A DNA stretch of 64,000 nucleotides from Helopsaltes ochotensis. Taxonomy: Eukaryota > Chordata > Aves > Passeriformes > Locustellidae. The translations under genes and the position numbers were made by a program. Positions 12,353 to 25,241 of the stretch are shown here, piece after piece. Every line of letters starts with the position of its first letter. The first letter of the stretch is position 1. The stretch spans positions 477,477-541,476 of the forward strand of contig VXBM01000567.1 of the NCBI GenBank assembly GCA_013400155.1. Reading direction: 5' to 3'. Below the pieces are notes generated by a model that was not told the DNA's origin, ran no database searches, and saw only the letters and a list, made by a program, of their open reading frames with translations.

Positions 12353-15300
12353 GTAAGCTAACCTTTGATCTGAACTTGCATTGTTATATTTAGCTCATTG
12401 AAGACAGTAAGACTATTTCTACATTTTTAATGCCCAAAACTGAGTTAGGTAAAAAGTTTTTTATGCTGGTGTAGCTAGTACAAAAAAATCTTCTGTAAAA
12501 CACTGCTTGAGTAACAGTAATTAGTATTTATTCCCCAGATTCTCAAAACCATGCATCAAATTTTGTTTCACAATTATTACAGGACTTAAAAGTTGAGCTA
12601 AGCAATTAAATTGTCATATTGGAAGATACAGAAATATTATCAGAGGAGTTACTTCTGAGAAGACAGAGAACATTGTACCTAGCTGAGTCTAACTGCTCCC
12701 TGTTACTCCAATGGCCAGTGCTGACTCAATGCCTCCCATAGGTGTGCCCCCCACACCTCTCCAGTGTGGGATCTGGTCACAGATCACAGAATCACAGGGT
12801 GAGTCACAGAAAGTGGCAGGGCTGTGTCTAAGACTGTGGACTATTTGGATCACCCAATTTCACACTAGTAGTCCATAGCCACAGCAAAAGATGTGTAACA
12901 ATCCTTGCTCACCACTAAGAGAGGCAAACACTGTAATGCTGATACCACTAAATGCACCACCTCAACATGGACACAACTTTGCACCACTTCAAAATAAGCT
13001 AGCAATTATGTCTAGCTTAAATGATAGCAAGGAGATTAGCAAGAAGAAACAGCTCCAAATATCACTATACCAATATGTTAAAGTTACAGCACAGAAGTAG
13101 CATTTTGTTTTAAAAATTTCATGTGATACATTAACAGGTGGGAGTTTTCTCCTCACTTAATCTTTGCTATTTAAATACCACAAAAAAGTCAGCTTTAGTC
13201 TAGAAGAACAAGTTATGGATTATTACACTGACCCATCTTCACAGCTGATATTGTGGAGTTGAAGTTGATACTAATGGGACTTCTGTGGGAGGCTCATAAT
13301 TTTCTAATACACAAAGTCAAGTTTGCTGAGTTAACGATGAGGCTTCAAGTACAACTGAAACCCCTACAGGGAAGCATTTAAAACTGAAACTTATGATTTA
13401 CGTAATACTTTCAGATAAAAGGATACCAACTAAACCGCATGGATCTACAGCATCCTCAGAAACACAATTCATCACTGTAAAGCCATAAATGGCTGTAACA
13501 CTGGCATTTAGCACAAGTCTCAAAAAAAAGCCAAATTAAAAGCACATATAAACCCTTTTCAGATTATTATTTCCACTACACTCCCCAAAAATCTCACATA
13601 AAATTCCTGCTGAGATCACTAATGTGACTAACATCAGTCTCAAGACATCAACCTTTTAGCTGTGACACCAAAGCAGAAATCCAGTTATTTCCATAGTCAT
13701 GCAGCACTGGAAATCTAACTTCTACAAGACATGCAGACTGCAAAGCATACTGATTTATTAACACAAAATATGCCAACGAAATAGAAAAGCAGTAACTTTG
13801 GGGCAATGATCACAAAGATCCAGCCTCAGAGGAGCACACTCAGAGGTGCTCTGTGTGTGGCAAAAGGAAACAGCACATCCTGTGTGGATAATGCTTCAGC
13901 AAAATTATCTCAAACTATTACTGCTACTCAAAATGGTACTGTCAGCATCTTGTCTTTATGGATGACAACATCAAGAACATAACTTGTGTTCAAAAAAAAC
14001 CAAACCAAACCAATCACCTTCCGTGGGTGAGAAACCCTTTCAAATACACTGCAAGAAACAATCCAAAGCAAACAAGGCACAAATTAGGACATTATTGAAG
14101 TATTCCAACCGATCACAACTCCTAGTGAACAGTCACAAGAGAACCTCTTTTTAACCTCTAATTAGTAACAGTAGCTCTGGAAATAAACTTACAGTTTTAA
14201 AAAATCTGACACAAAGTAACTACTAAAAAGCACTTCTCGTTTGTTAAGGACGGAATATTCTTCTGTCCTCTGTTCTGCACTATCAATCTGCCAAGTAGAA
14301 TTTGTTTTGCCCAAGCCTTTGCCAGGCTTCTAGAAGAGCCTGCCTTACTTTGCACTAACTGGACTGTTGCTCAACACAACACACTTGATAAAACAATACA
14401 CATACACTGTACTGGTACAGTGCACACTCCTCGTATTTGTGCCCTGCAACTTAATTAGTTTTAGTGTACCCCAACAATAAATCCACCCATGAAGACTGGG
14501 CTCAAAGCCTGCAGCAGTGGTTTCCACACTACATTTTACACGCAATTCCTTTCAGACAGACATTCAAACCATAATCCCAAACTTAACACCACCTTTTAAA
14601 GTGGAGTTAAACCATAATGCAATATCTGGATTGTACCAAAGCAATTCAAGTCCTGCTTCATGGCAATTCACTACCCTAAACTCCATGATTTTAATGCTTT
14701 CTGAACAATTTAATTTCCAAGAACTAGAAGCCACTGGGTCTTCCAACGTAAGAGTATCTCCTTCCCAGTGCCACCCTGCCATCCCAGCTAATGGCCAAGG
14801 TATTCTGTCAAAAACTCTTCAAGTCATGAGAGCTGGTGAGCAGTCGTCCCCTCTCCAAGTTACTTTGAGAGCAAGTTCTCTGAATGTCAAACAAGCCACA
14901 GCTCTCTGCCTGTGAGGAGGCTGCATCTGCTTGCATAAATTCCCTCAGAGAGGCTTTTTAAAAGGCAGGAAAACAAAGGAGGAGAGAGTTTCATGCTGTG
15001 ATTTCACATCCTTCATTAACTCACAAGAAGGGCACCCAAGGCTTCCTCTTCTGGACTACAAAGCCTCCCTATTCTACAGAAAAAAAAGAAATGCACAAAG
15101 ATGAAAAAGTTGTCTTAATATCAAAATCAGGATTATTTAAAACAAACCTCAGTATATCTCACTTCAAGCATCACCACAGTTACCTGAGGGTAGACACTGC
15201 CATGATAATATAATTATTTCCCTTGGGTCATTTATCTAGTGAAACTATTAGTATTCAGTAGGTAGTGAGGACACTCCTTGATGAGACCTGTCTTAACTAC

Positions 15301-18300
15301 CACCAAGAACAGACTGAACTTGAGAGCAATTACAGGCAGCAATTAGAATTCAATCCAACTTCAGCACTTTCAGTAGTGAAGTAAAACAATTAAGACTCTA
15401 TTTGAAGGACTGAGAATTGCAGTACATCCCTCAACAGTTAAAGTCTCTTAAGAGGCACGAGTAGAGGTCTGACAAGCTTTACCTCCAAGACATTAGGAGG
15501 GGGAGCATGCAGACAAAGAATGACACTGCCAGTAATAAGTTTCATCTAAATTTCGGAAAGTATTTTTCAGATGTCTGGGTTAATGCTGTCTTCTTTTGTA
15601 TCCCTAAAGACTTAATCCCACCCAGTATAGGTTATCCTCTGGAGAGGCCTCTGTTGTTGACTATAACAGGAAGCCTCTCCATAATTAACTTTAGCTGGGA
15701 TTCATGAGAAAGTGCTGAAGCCACGGGGAGAAAAGGGTAGTGTTACAGACACCACTTTTGCAAAACCCACATGCTTTAATTACACTCTCAGCTACAAAGT
15801 TGCACTCTCCCTTTCCCACTAGGTTTTGAGCCCATCACCCTCTTTGCTGCAACAAACTGAACTGGCTGAAAACTAAATCAATCCAGTTTTTTCCTGGAGT
15901 AGTTCCCAGCGTTTCAAGCACCCGACCTGCACCACAGAGAGTCTACGGTAAGCAGTTGCAACACATAGAAAAATACTTGTCTCTTCAACCAGACATAGCA
16001 CTGACCTTGGAAACATCAGAAATCATGGTTACACAACTGATGCTAAGCTAGGAATGACAGGAATGAGAAAACAGAGGCAAGTCACCTAGTAAAACATTGC
16101 AGAAAGGAAGATCAGAACTTAAAACACAGGTGGAAAAACAGAGCCAATGACAAAGAGAGAATGGGAGAGGAGAAACAAACAGTTACTAAGAACTTGGTGT
16201 AGAAGCCAAGTCACATCATCCCTCTGCTATCAACACTTAGAAAACATAGCACTTGAGAACATGCCCATCTCTTCCCAGCTCAGCACAAAGCAGAAACCTG
16301 AGCTTACCACCACTGGCAGATAAGCTGACAGCTCAGGTGCAGAGGCTGAGATGGAGACACAGCAGGTCTCCCACACATCACCAAGCTGCCACAGACAGCT
16401 TCCTTTCTCCCTACTTTTTTTGAAGTCTAGGATAACCTAAAGATGATCTACATATTCACTGTATAATAATCTATCCTTCCACTTCTTGCCAGCCCCAGCT
16501 CCTTCTGGACCTCCACAAGACCAATTTGGTAGGAAAGCAAGTGGGTTAGCAGGGTTATTTCAACCAGCTGACCTTCCTGCATCATCTCACCTTGGAGCCT
16601 GCCAAGCATCCGTGCTAGACGATGGATGGGCAAGAAATATGTAAGTGATGGCACGTGTCACTGCTGCTCTACTGCCACAATAGTTTACCTACCCTGGGAC
16701 CACAGCCTGGCTTCAGCCTGCTCTGCATCATGTTCCGCACTCTCAGCTCCAGCTGAGGCTCAGAGGAGCTGTGTCAAACCATACTCAATGCTGCAGCTCA
16801 AGCACTGTGAAACAAGGGTAATACCACTCCTTCAGAAACCAAACCAAAAAGAGTATTGTGGAAAGCGCTACATTCTTACAGCAGCTACTAATTCTGCCTC
16901 CAAACTCATACTTAAATCCAAGTCTGAGACCATCCGAAGAACAAAGGAAGAGCAATGAACAGCTTTCCAGCTGGAACCAGGCAAGGCTCGTAGAAAAAAC
17001 TGAGCAATTACCTATTTATTACAATGCAGATACAGAGGAGGCCCAATAATGCTCTTGGGGTTTGGCATAGCAATTTCTTTGGTCAAACAGACCAAATTTC
17101 TTTAGAAACATCCACACCAAAAATGGAATTGAGGAAAGTGTGGTGTGCAAAAGTTAAGCCTACAGTAGGTAAGTTTGTATTGTAAAAACATTGCAAGACT
17201 AAGGTAAGTATTCCATTTACCTATTTTAAACTAAACTAATACAAAAGCTGATTTATTTACACCTGTACAAAACAACCCCAAATTACATGCTTTTGAGTGT
17301 GTCAATTGAGGACAACAGACTGCAGCATTATAAGTTACAACAGTCTCTCATTTCTCTCTCAAAGTGTACTTCCCCAAAACCTGAGACTTTCTGGAGTGCT
17401 CTAAAGGCATATGTACATTCTTCTCCATTTGCTGACAACAACTATAAAAAAAATTACACTCATTCCCTTAGTTTTGAATGCTATAGTGACAATTGAAATA
17501 CCTCTAGCAAGAAATATTAACACAAATATTAAGAGATAAGCCATCTCAATAAGCAAGTACAGGCAGGAAAGAAAACAACTAGCTGACTGGCATCCTCAAA
17601 ACTGCTGAGTGCTCTAAGCCAACTAATTAACTTAGGCCATAAATAATACGTAGATGTGGTCAATTTAACTATCAGCAGTTTAAAATATCAAAGTCAGATA
17701 ATTACTACAACTTTGTATTTTAACAATGAAGAATTGCTCTTTCAGTTTTATTGCCAAGTACAGAAAATAATTTTAGCTGCATTTAGCCATGAAATTTATG
17801 TTTTACAAAACATTCATGTGACACCAGGATGAAAAACTAGCCTAAGGCAAAGGGTGAGAAAATGCATTTTCTTGTAATTTACTTTATGCTGCTCACAAGC
17901 CCACAGGGTGGATGGATTTAAATGGCCTATTCAAATAATGATTAGATTAGTATAGATTAACGTCCTGTTCCATGTTTGTAATTCAAACACTTTCCTAAAC
18001 ATTTGGCATCAATCTTTAGGGGAAAAAAAAAGTGAGTGATTACTCTATCTCCACACACTTAAATGCTTTAACATACATGATTTTAAATTCATTAACAGCA
18101 AAGACTTTGATTGAACAACAAAATATGATGAACTATGTCATGATTTCTGCAGAGGCTTGCTTTTAGACAAAACATGGTAATTGCTTAAAGTGTACATTTT
18201 GAGGGCACTCTATGAAACTAATAAACATATAGAACAAGCAAAAAAACCCCAGCACTTCAATATGTTTTGAACAGAAAACCGTTAATTTAACAAGTAGGAA

Positions 18301-21300
18301 TCTTTGTGCCTGATGATTTAAAACCAAGTGCTTCCAGGCACTTTCTGCTAAGAGAGAGACTTAAGAATTTGGAACTGTCTTTTTCTGATCTCATTTTTAA
18401 TTAATTAATTTTAATTAATTAAGTGGACAAGTGTGGGGAGTGTGATAAATTCCACCCCTTCTCCCAGTCTCTTTGCTGTGTAATGACTGAATGAACCTCA
18501 AAACATTTGAAGAATAGGCTGCTCCAGTTAAAAAGTACGTAAAGGTCTACTTATTTTAGATTGGGTTGCTGCTGTCAAAAGAGGGTATCCCAGACTCCTC
18601 CCTTCTCCATTGTGTCCTCTGTGCCAACCACTCAACTGATCCAGTTTTGAAGGTCAGTTACAACTGGAAGAAAAATCTAACACGTAGATTGGCAGGGAAG
18701 CAATGCACTGTTCACTGGGAGTCTGTCAGATCATCTAAAAACAAAGCAAGATGTCTTTCTGCTCGTATTTCTTTAGAAATAATCATGAAACACAATGTAA
18801 ACGTATCCAGATGATGTAAAAATAATACACAGACAATACACAGTTGCTGAGAGTTTGGAACTCTGTTTAGAACTGACACCTTGCTAGGGGTGTTCCCATT
18901 GCAACTCCCATTGATCTAAAACAGTGTGCCCCTCTCTGCCAAGCTGAGTCACTGCCAGGCAGGTGGGCAACAAGAAAACCCAGAATATCCAATATTGAAA
19001 TTTTTCAGAGGAGAAGTTAAAGAAGGGGGGAGGGGGAGGAAGCAGGAGAGAGAGTTTAATTAAAGCTAGGGCAGTGGTTTGGTTTGCAGCAGTACTTGCC
19101 TAGGAGAACTGCTTTTGCTGGCATTTCCAGCCAACACTCTCCTAAAAACATCGTGCAAAACAGCCTAGGGACTGCTGTGAAGCAATAGAGGACATGACAT
19201 TGAGAAAACTTGATCAGGCAGGATCTGCAAGTTTAAACAAGTATATATAACAAGCATATATCTGGCAAAAACCATTAAGCATATCATCACCACATTCACA
19301 CTAACCATCACTAGTCCCTTCTCTAATAACAAGTCTTCTACCCTCCTCAAGGAAAATGTATCAGGGGTAGGGGGTAGAAAATAAGAGTGAAGAGCATGGG
19401 AATAATTTATTTAAAACCTAGATATTAAAAAATCACTCAGCACTAGCAGGACAGGAGCTGTGAAGATGGCCTTACATCCCCTAGTAATAGCATGTATTTG
19501 TTTTTAGGTTCCCCCATCTCTAGTTTTTCCTTTATTATTTCACAGTCTAAGGTTGCACTACTACCCTTCATAGGGCTGGTAAAGCAAGTAGCATTGAGGA
19601 TTTGTATCAAAGGAGCTTTAATGTTTCATTTGTAAATTGGACTCAAAAGCAATAGCTACTTAACAATTTCTAAACACTTCATTCAAAGAAGCATGGCCAA
19701 CAACAGTCAAAAAACTGGAAGAAGTCTATGACTTCAGCTGAAGTTTTGGGGGAAAAGAATCAGGATTTCATCTGCTAAAAACAAGCCTCTAGCCCCAGCC
19801 CTTCAGAAAGCAAAGAGTACCCCAAGAATGCTTCACCTTCCCCCTGCTGGCCCCAAAAGTAAAGAGGGCAGCTGATGGGCTGCCCACACACAGGCTCCAA
19901 AAGCTGCCAGCACGGCAGAGCCACCTCAGGACACCACTCAGGCAGACAGCCCTGGACCAAAAGGAATACCCCTCCTCTTTCCAAGGCACCAGTGCTCAAG
20001 CTCGTGTATTTACACTTGGCCCACAAGATGGCACTGACAGAAAAACTTTGCTCCCTCTTTTTTCCTTACTCCCTTCCTCTCTGTGTCACCAGGCTCACCA
20101 CTGGCCCTGGACTGATTCAGAGAAGGACTGCCACCTACTGAAAACACCATTTAATTTTCCCACATAGCTGAATCTCCCTCCTCACCTGCCCCCAAGTTAC
20201 CCAACCAGCTGGATCCTGCTGGCTTCATCCGAGAGGCGGAGTAGAGGCACACAGCTGCAGGCAGCTTTTGTTCAGTAACAAGAGTCTGAGGTTTTCAGCC
20301 TCGGACAATTTTCCCCATTGCCTAGTATTTTTCAGTATTTCCTGAAAAACAGAAAGACCTGGGAAAAGCCAAAAGTGTCAAAAAACCATGCTGCTCTTCA
20401 CACAGGCAAACTCCAGCACTCAGTAATACTGACAGGACCAGCACAGCATCTGATGAAACAGCTGAACACAGTTAACTATAGTGAAATAGAGGGCTCAAGC
20501 TGAAACATGCAAGTGGCTAGAGCCATTTGTGTATTCAGCTGAGCACAGTAAGATAACTCCCCTTAAGGAAATAGAGAAATCACCATATTCTAATATTACT
20601 TTTTTTGTAATTAGAGCAAGGTGCTTTTCCCCCCTCATCAACACCATTTTTCAAAATCAAGCCTGTGAAAACTACTCTCCACAGCAGAATGCATATCACC
20701 TTTCCCACACATGCCAGGATATTTACATGCAAGCAGAAGTCAGGAACAGTTGCAAGGCTGGAAGCACTTTAAAAATCAGAGCAACTCACAAAAGACCTAG
20801 ATTTGGTACTCCATCATTTACAGATAATTGAAGTGATTTATGTCAGCTCTTAAGTTCAAAGTAAAATCAAAAGATTCTGGCAAGATGACAGTAAACAAAA
20901 GCAGCATCCTGCTTTGCCAGGCTGGACTCTCTTCTGCATAGTCCTCATTTGAGGTAAGCTTCAAAGCAACTGCTCTGCCAGAATTCCACCCTTGCCAAAA
21001 TGATGCAATACAGTCATTGTCACAAGAGGAGAAAGTTTTCCAGGTTCCTGAGGAGACTGAGCACCGTCATCTCACATACTGCAGGATGCACTTCAGCTCT
21101 GAGGACCTTCTTAATCCAAATGTATATGCTAAGAAAATACGTTATGTCATTAAGGTCTGCTAGTACTCAAGTTTTCTTCACACAACATACCACCACCTAT
21201 AACTATTCTGCATATTTTTTGGTTTTCCTCTGTCATATACATGCTTGGGAAATAATCTGACAGCTAATAACACTGCAACTCTTCAGTATACACAACTGTA

Positions 21301-22253
21301 GTTGTTTAGTGCAAGATTTATCTACACTTCTATTTTTAGTATGTTTGCCTGCTAAAAAATCTCTTCAAAACTACTCAAGAGAAAAAGGTATGTGGGTGTA
21401 GGGAAGGTGTCTGAGACTTCCTACGTCCAACTTCACCAGGCATTCCTAAAAACCACAACAGCAACTAACAAGACCATAGCCATTCTCTGGGAAGTAAAAA
21501 GGCAAGCAGGTCCTGACAAGAACAAGGCCTGATTTCTGCAATGTACTCCTCTGCTGAGCACTGGGCACACAGGAGGTGCCACTGTCGCAATGCCATCTCC
21601 ATTCCTCTCTGTACTGTCGCTGGTGTTCTCTTGCTGAGAGGGACAGAGCAGCTCACCTGCTCTCCTCCCCAGACCTGCCTTCACACCTGGCATCGCCACC
21701 ACCTCTGCACAGCTTGTTCCCTGCTCAGAGCCCATCAGAAGGGCCCCCCTCCCCACCGCTCCCACCCTCCAGAAAACCAGCAGATGAGCCCTTCCTCACT
21801 GTGCTTCACAACAAAGGAGGGCAAGAGAGGGCTAAACAAATCAGAGAGCAAGAACTCCTCTGACAAGTCAGGAGAACAGTGTATAAATTGGGAAGCAGAC
21901 TCTTCTCCCTTTTTAAGCCTTAAGGACTCTGAAGTTCTGCTCAAAACCCTCCAACTCTCTCTACCCACCCCTTTCTCCCAACTTTCCTAGTTTCCAAACC
22001 TTTCCTCAGATGATTCACTCCTATCAAATAGTTATGAAATCTCCTTGCGAAAACAGTTTGCTATATTTGAGTATAACACTGAAGTCTTCTGTGCATTCTC
22101 AATTAATAGTTCAATACATTTTAATTGCTAGATGAAGGTTCATTTCATTCTCAAGATCCAAACAAACACCACAAATGAAGCAGTTACACAGAAGCCTCTC
22201 CCAAACCACAGAGCAACTCATTTGCAAAGCTGTTCTGAACAGATCTATACCAG
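12353..22253. other. Non-coding AT-rich DNA, probably intronic
   Basis: About 9.9 kb. The A-over-T and C-over-G bias continues: I counted A26 T14 C14 G6 at 13,501-13,560 and A24 T18 C13 G5 at 17,401-17,460. An (TTAA)n-type stretch with two 12-base self-complementary arms lies at 18,397-18,422. Two consensus + strand donors (AG|GTAAGT) lie 35 bases apart at 17,168 and 17,203 without a convincing exon upstream. Nothing else is recognised. Confidence 0.5.
18397..18422. repeat. TTAA-rich self-complementary stretch
   Basis: Two copies of TTAATTAATTAA (18,397-18,408 and 18,411-18,422) flank TT. Each copy is itself palindromic and the two can pair with each other. It contains overlapping TAAT homeodomain cores, but AT-rich simple sequence would give the same picture. 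Confidence 0.6.
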
Positions 22254-22779
22254 TGCTGCGGTTTATCCTGGCAGGCAGCTAAAACTACCACTCACTCCCT
22301 AGCCCCACCTCCCCAAAGTGGGATAGGGGAGAGAATTGGAAAGAAAGGTTAAATTCATGGGTTGAGATAAAGGTAGTTTAATACACCAGAAAAGGAAGAG
22401 AAAATAACAGAATATAGAAAAGAAGTGATGCACAAGCACCTGCTGACCAGGGCCCAGCCAGTCCCCAAACAGCAGGTAGACACCCCCTGCCCACCTTCCC
22501 CCAGTTTCAGTGCTGAGCATGACACCACATGGTGTGGGATATCCCTTTGGTCAGCTGGGGATCAGCTGTCCTGGCTGAGTCGCCTTCCAAATTCCTGTCC
22601 CCCAATCTCTTCCCTGGCAGGAAAGTACGAAAATCTAAAGTCCTTGCTTTAGAGTGAGCACTGCTCAGAAACAAATAAAACAGTGAGTTATTAACATTAT
22701 TCTCATTCTAAATCCAAAATTCAGCACTATACCAGATTCTAGGAATAAAATTAACTCAATCCCAGCGAAAACCAGGACT
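22254..22779 (-). mobile_element. Solo ERVL-like LTR, antisense orientation
   Basis: On the minus strand it reads as a near-full LTR: start GTCCTGGTTTTCGCTGGGA (at about 22,779), a block around GCTGAATTTTGGATTTAGAA, the segment GGGATATCCCACACC, a polyadenylation-signal variant ATTAAA (+ strand TTTAAT at 22,377-22,382), then CCTTTATCTCAACCC and an end in AAACCGCAGCA. I know this arrangement from avian ERVL-type LTRs. No gag or pol remains alongside, so it is a recombined solo LTR. I do not see a clean target-site duplication: ACCAG on the left versus ACTAG on the right share four of five bases, depending on where the end is placed. Confidence 0.82.
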
Positions 22780-25188
22780 AGTTAATATTTACTGTGTCAC
22801 TACAACTTGCCTTGTGCATGCTGACCACCAAGACATGACAAACATTTTGGATGTATTGTGACAGGCTATACTCACCCTCACATATGCTTCATGCAGCAAA
22901 GAAAATCTGCACTCATGACAGATCCATTGTGCTAGACTCTACATGCACACTGTCTTACATGTTTGTGTTCAAAGCACCACAAATCACGCAATACAAAAAA
23001 ACTGGCAGGAATTAAAATATTCATGGTCTAATTTAAAATTTCAAAATTATTTTTTACTTGGAAGTACTGAACACAGACCTCAAGTAACAAAAAAAGTACT
23101 AGCATATTCCCCAGCTATTTGATACATTTTTTGTTACAAAGACACACTTGTAATCCAGCTTTGTTTCTTGATACCTTTTTTCTAAGTCTTTTTAAAATCA
23201 TAATGTATCAGGTGCTTTTGAATGTGTACCCCAATAAGGAGGTTTATTCTTCCTCTTTAATGAAAAACACTGGACTCACTTTAGTAAAGAGGTGATAGCA
23301 CAATACTATGCTACTGCTGATGCAACAAGCTCACGCAAGGCAGAGTCACCAAGAAATAAATTCTCACTGAAAGAGAAGGAAGGTTTAAGTGAAAAGGGAA
23401 CCATGCAAGGTTTTGAAAAGCTACCATGCACATTTGTGTTTTAGACTGGGTTTTACTAAATAAAACTGTAACAGTTTCTGATACTACCATTCCTCCCTGT
23501 CCAATGCTATATGTTCCTGCCTCTCTGTGTCACCTTCTCAGCTAGCATGACACTATGCACGAATGGTATACAAGATGAGGAACTGGTTTAATCTCAGGAA
23601 AAAAAATACTATTTTTCCACCGTTCTATCTGCAAGACACCCTTAAGGTAGCATTCAAAGGCTTCTCTTCAATAGAAATACAAAGGATTGGTAAACACATG
23701 AAACACAGTCTCAGTCCTAGGCCTGCTAGCATCACAAAAATTCTTCGCATCACAGGAAGTCATTCTTATGGAAATAATGTAAGCAACAGCATCTCTCTGT
23801 CTTAAAAACACATATTTACGCATGAGAAAAAGGATAGAAATTGAGGGTGTGAGGGAGAGAGAAGTAGTGACACGTTGGAGGTCTGTGTGTACACAAGTTG
23901 CAGTGACACACTACACTTCACTGTAAGCAATAACTAAAATATATTCAGAATAGTTTTGTGAACAAGTAGAAATCAGGGTGGGAGTTGGAGGAATGAATAC
24001 AGGAGACACACCTTAATTAAAAGATACAACTTTTCCTCTGTGAAAAATATACCAGTAAGATCTCAGCCTTGAAATAAAACTTCACAATGTGCGGTGTGTA
24101 AACAAAGAATGGTAACTTTCAAACATTAAAACTGCAGAAAATGTTTATGACATTTAAGAATCATGAGGGCATTTGGCAGCACACTTTCTGGGTTAGAAAG
24201 ACATTGTGTCGGAATAAACCCAGGAGCAAATCTAAGGAATATTGTTCCTGACAAATTAAAGATGATAGTCTGAACAAGGGCTGAAAGGAATAGGTAGATG
24301 ATTTAATTTCTGCATCATCGTCCTAAGACTGGCATAAAGCTCTTCAGTACTAGAAACCTATTTATTCCTAATTCAATGACAAGTAAATGTCATCCAAGTC
24401 CATCCACACTAGCAGCATAGCTCTACACCTTCCTTATACAAATAGGTCTTTGAAAGTCAACTGGCAGAATACCTTTCCAAGTCCACACTGGTAGTAGAAT
24501 TTTAGCCATAATGATCTAAAGAGGTGGGCAAGGGCCAGGGGAAAGAAGCATCACCTAACAGCTGAACAGCTGTGTTAGGGGTGGGTGTGAGGGAAGAACA
24601 CAGACAATACCCTTGCTCCCACAAGATTACCTGCTTTTAACAGAGTGACACTGGCACCCCTTACAGACTTTGCCCCAAGGCCAGAGCTCCATTATAGACA
24701 TTCACAGGCATTTGTATATCTTGATTAAATCTTGAGTGCTATGAATTATATTTTACAAATCTGCATGCGGTGTTCTCAACCTTAAAGACAAACCCCTCTT
24801 CTACAAGAGATGTTATAATATACAAACACAGGACCTCTTCAGATACTCCACAGGATCCGTGTAAGACTGCCAGGTTTGCTTTATTTCTTCACTGGTTAGT
24901 TTATTATAGAAATAAAGTCCTGAGTTTGGCATTGCTGACTCTGTAATAAAATGACCATCCTTGAATCCTAGAGGCAAACAGGCCTCTTGACAGGTAGAGA
25001 ACAGGTTCTCAGATCCACGGCTTGTCTTTTTCCATTAAGCAGTTGCTATCTTACCCATCAGTATAAAAGTCAGAAATACAAAATATTTTTGAGCTCAAGA
25101 AACATGCCAACATTAGATATTTGCAGATAAGCAAGCATCAATCTTTTACTTGATGAATGCCGGCAAAAAAAATCATGCAAGATGCTAC

Positions 25189-25241
25189 TTACAGAATTTG
25201 ATCATACAGACTGTGACATTGTTCACAGGATATATAAAGCA
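25189..25241 (-). other. Candidate minus-strand exon (donor-led, low confidence)
   Basis: Reading leftward, an open frame ends in MLYISCEQCHSLYDQIL and meets a full consensus donor GTAAGT (reverse complement of the ACTTAC at 25,183-25,188). The upstream minus-strand sequence offers TTTTAAGGGCAG as a weak acceptor near 25,242-25,250. The orientation agrees with the minus-strand transcription inferred from base skew. The peptide matches no family I know, so it may be a cryptic donor in an intron. Confidence 0.2.

Noticed and set aside
12775..12850. Possible CR1 antisense end (ATCACAGAATCACAGG)
   Set aside because: Only one short word fits and the following sequence does not continue as CR1.
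17161..17210. Two AG|GTAAGT donors 35 bases apart on +
   Set aside because: No convincing acceptor or open frame upstream; likely cryptic sites.
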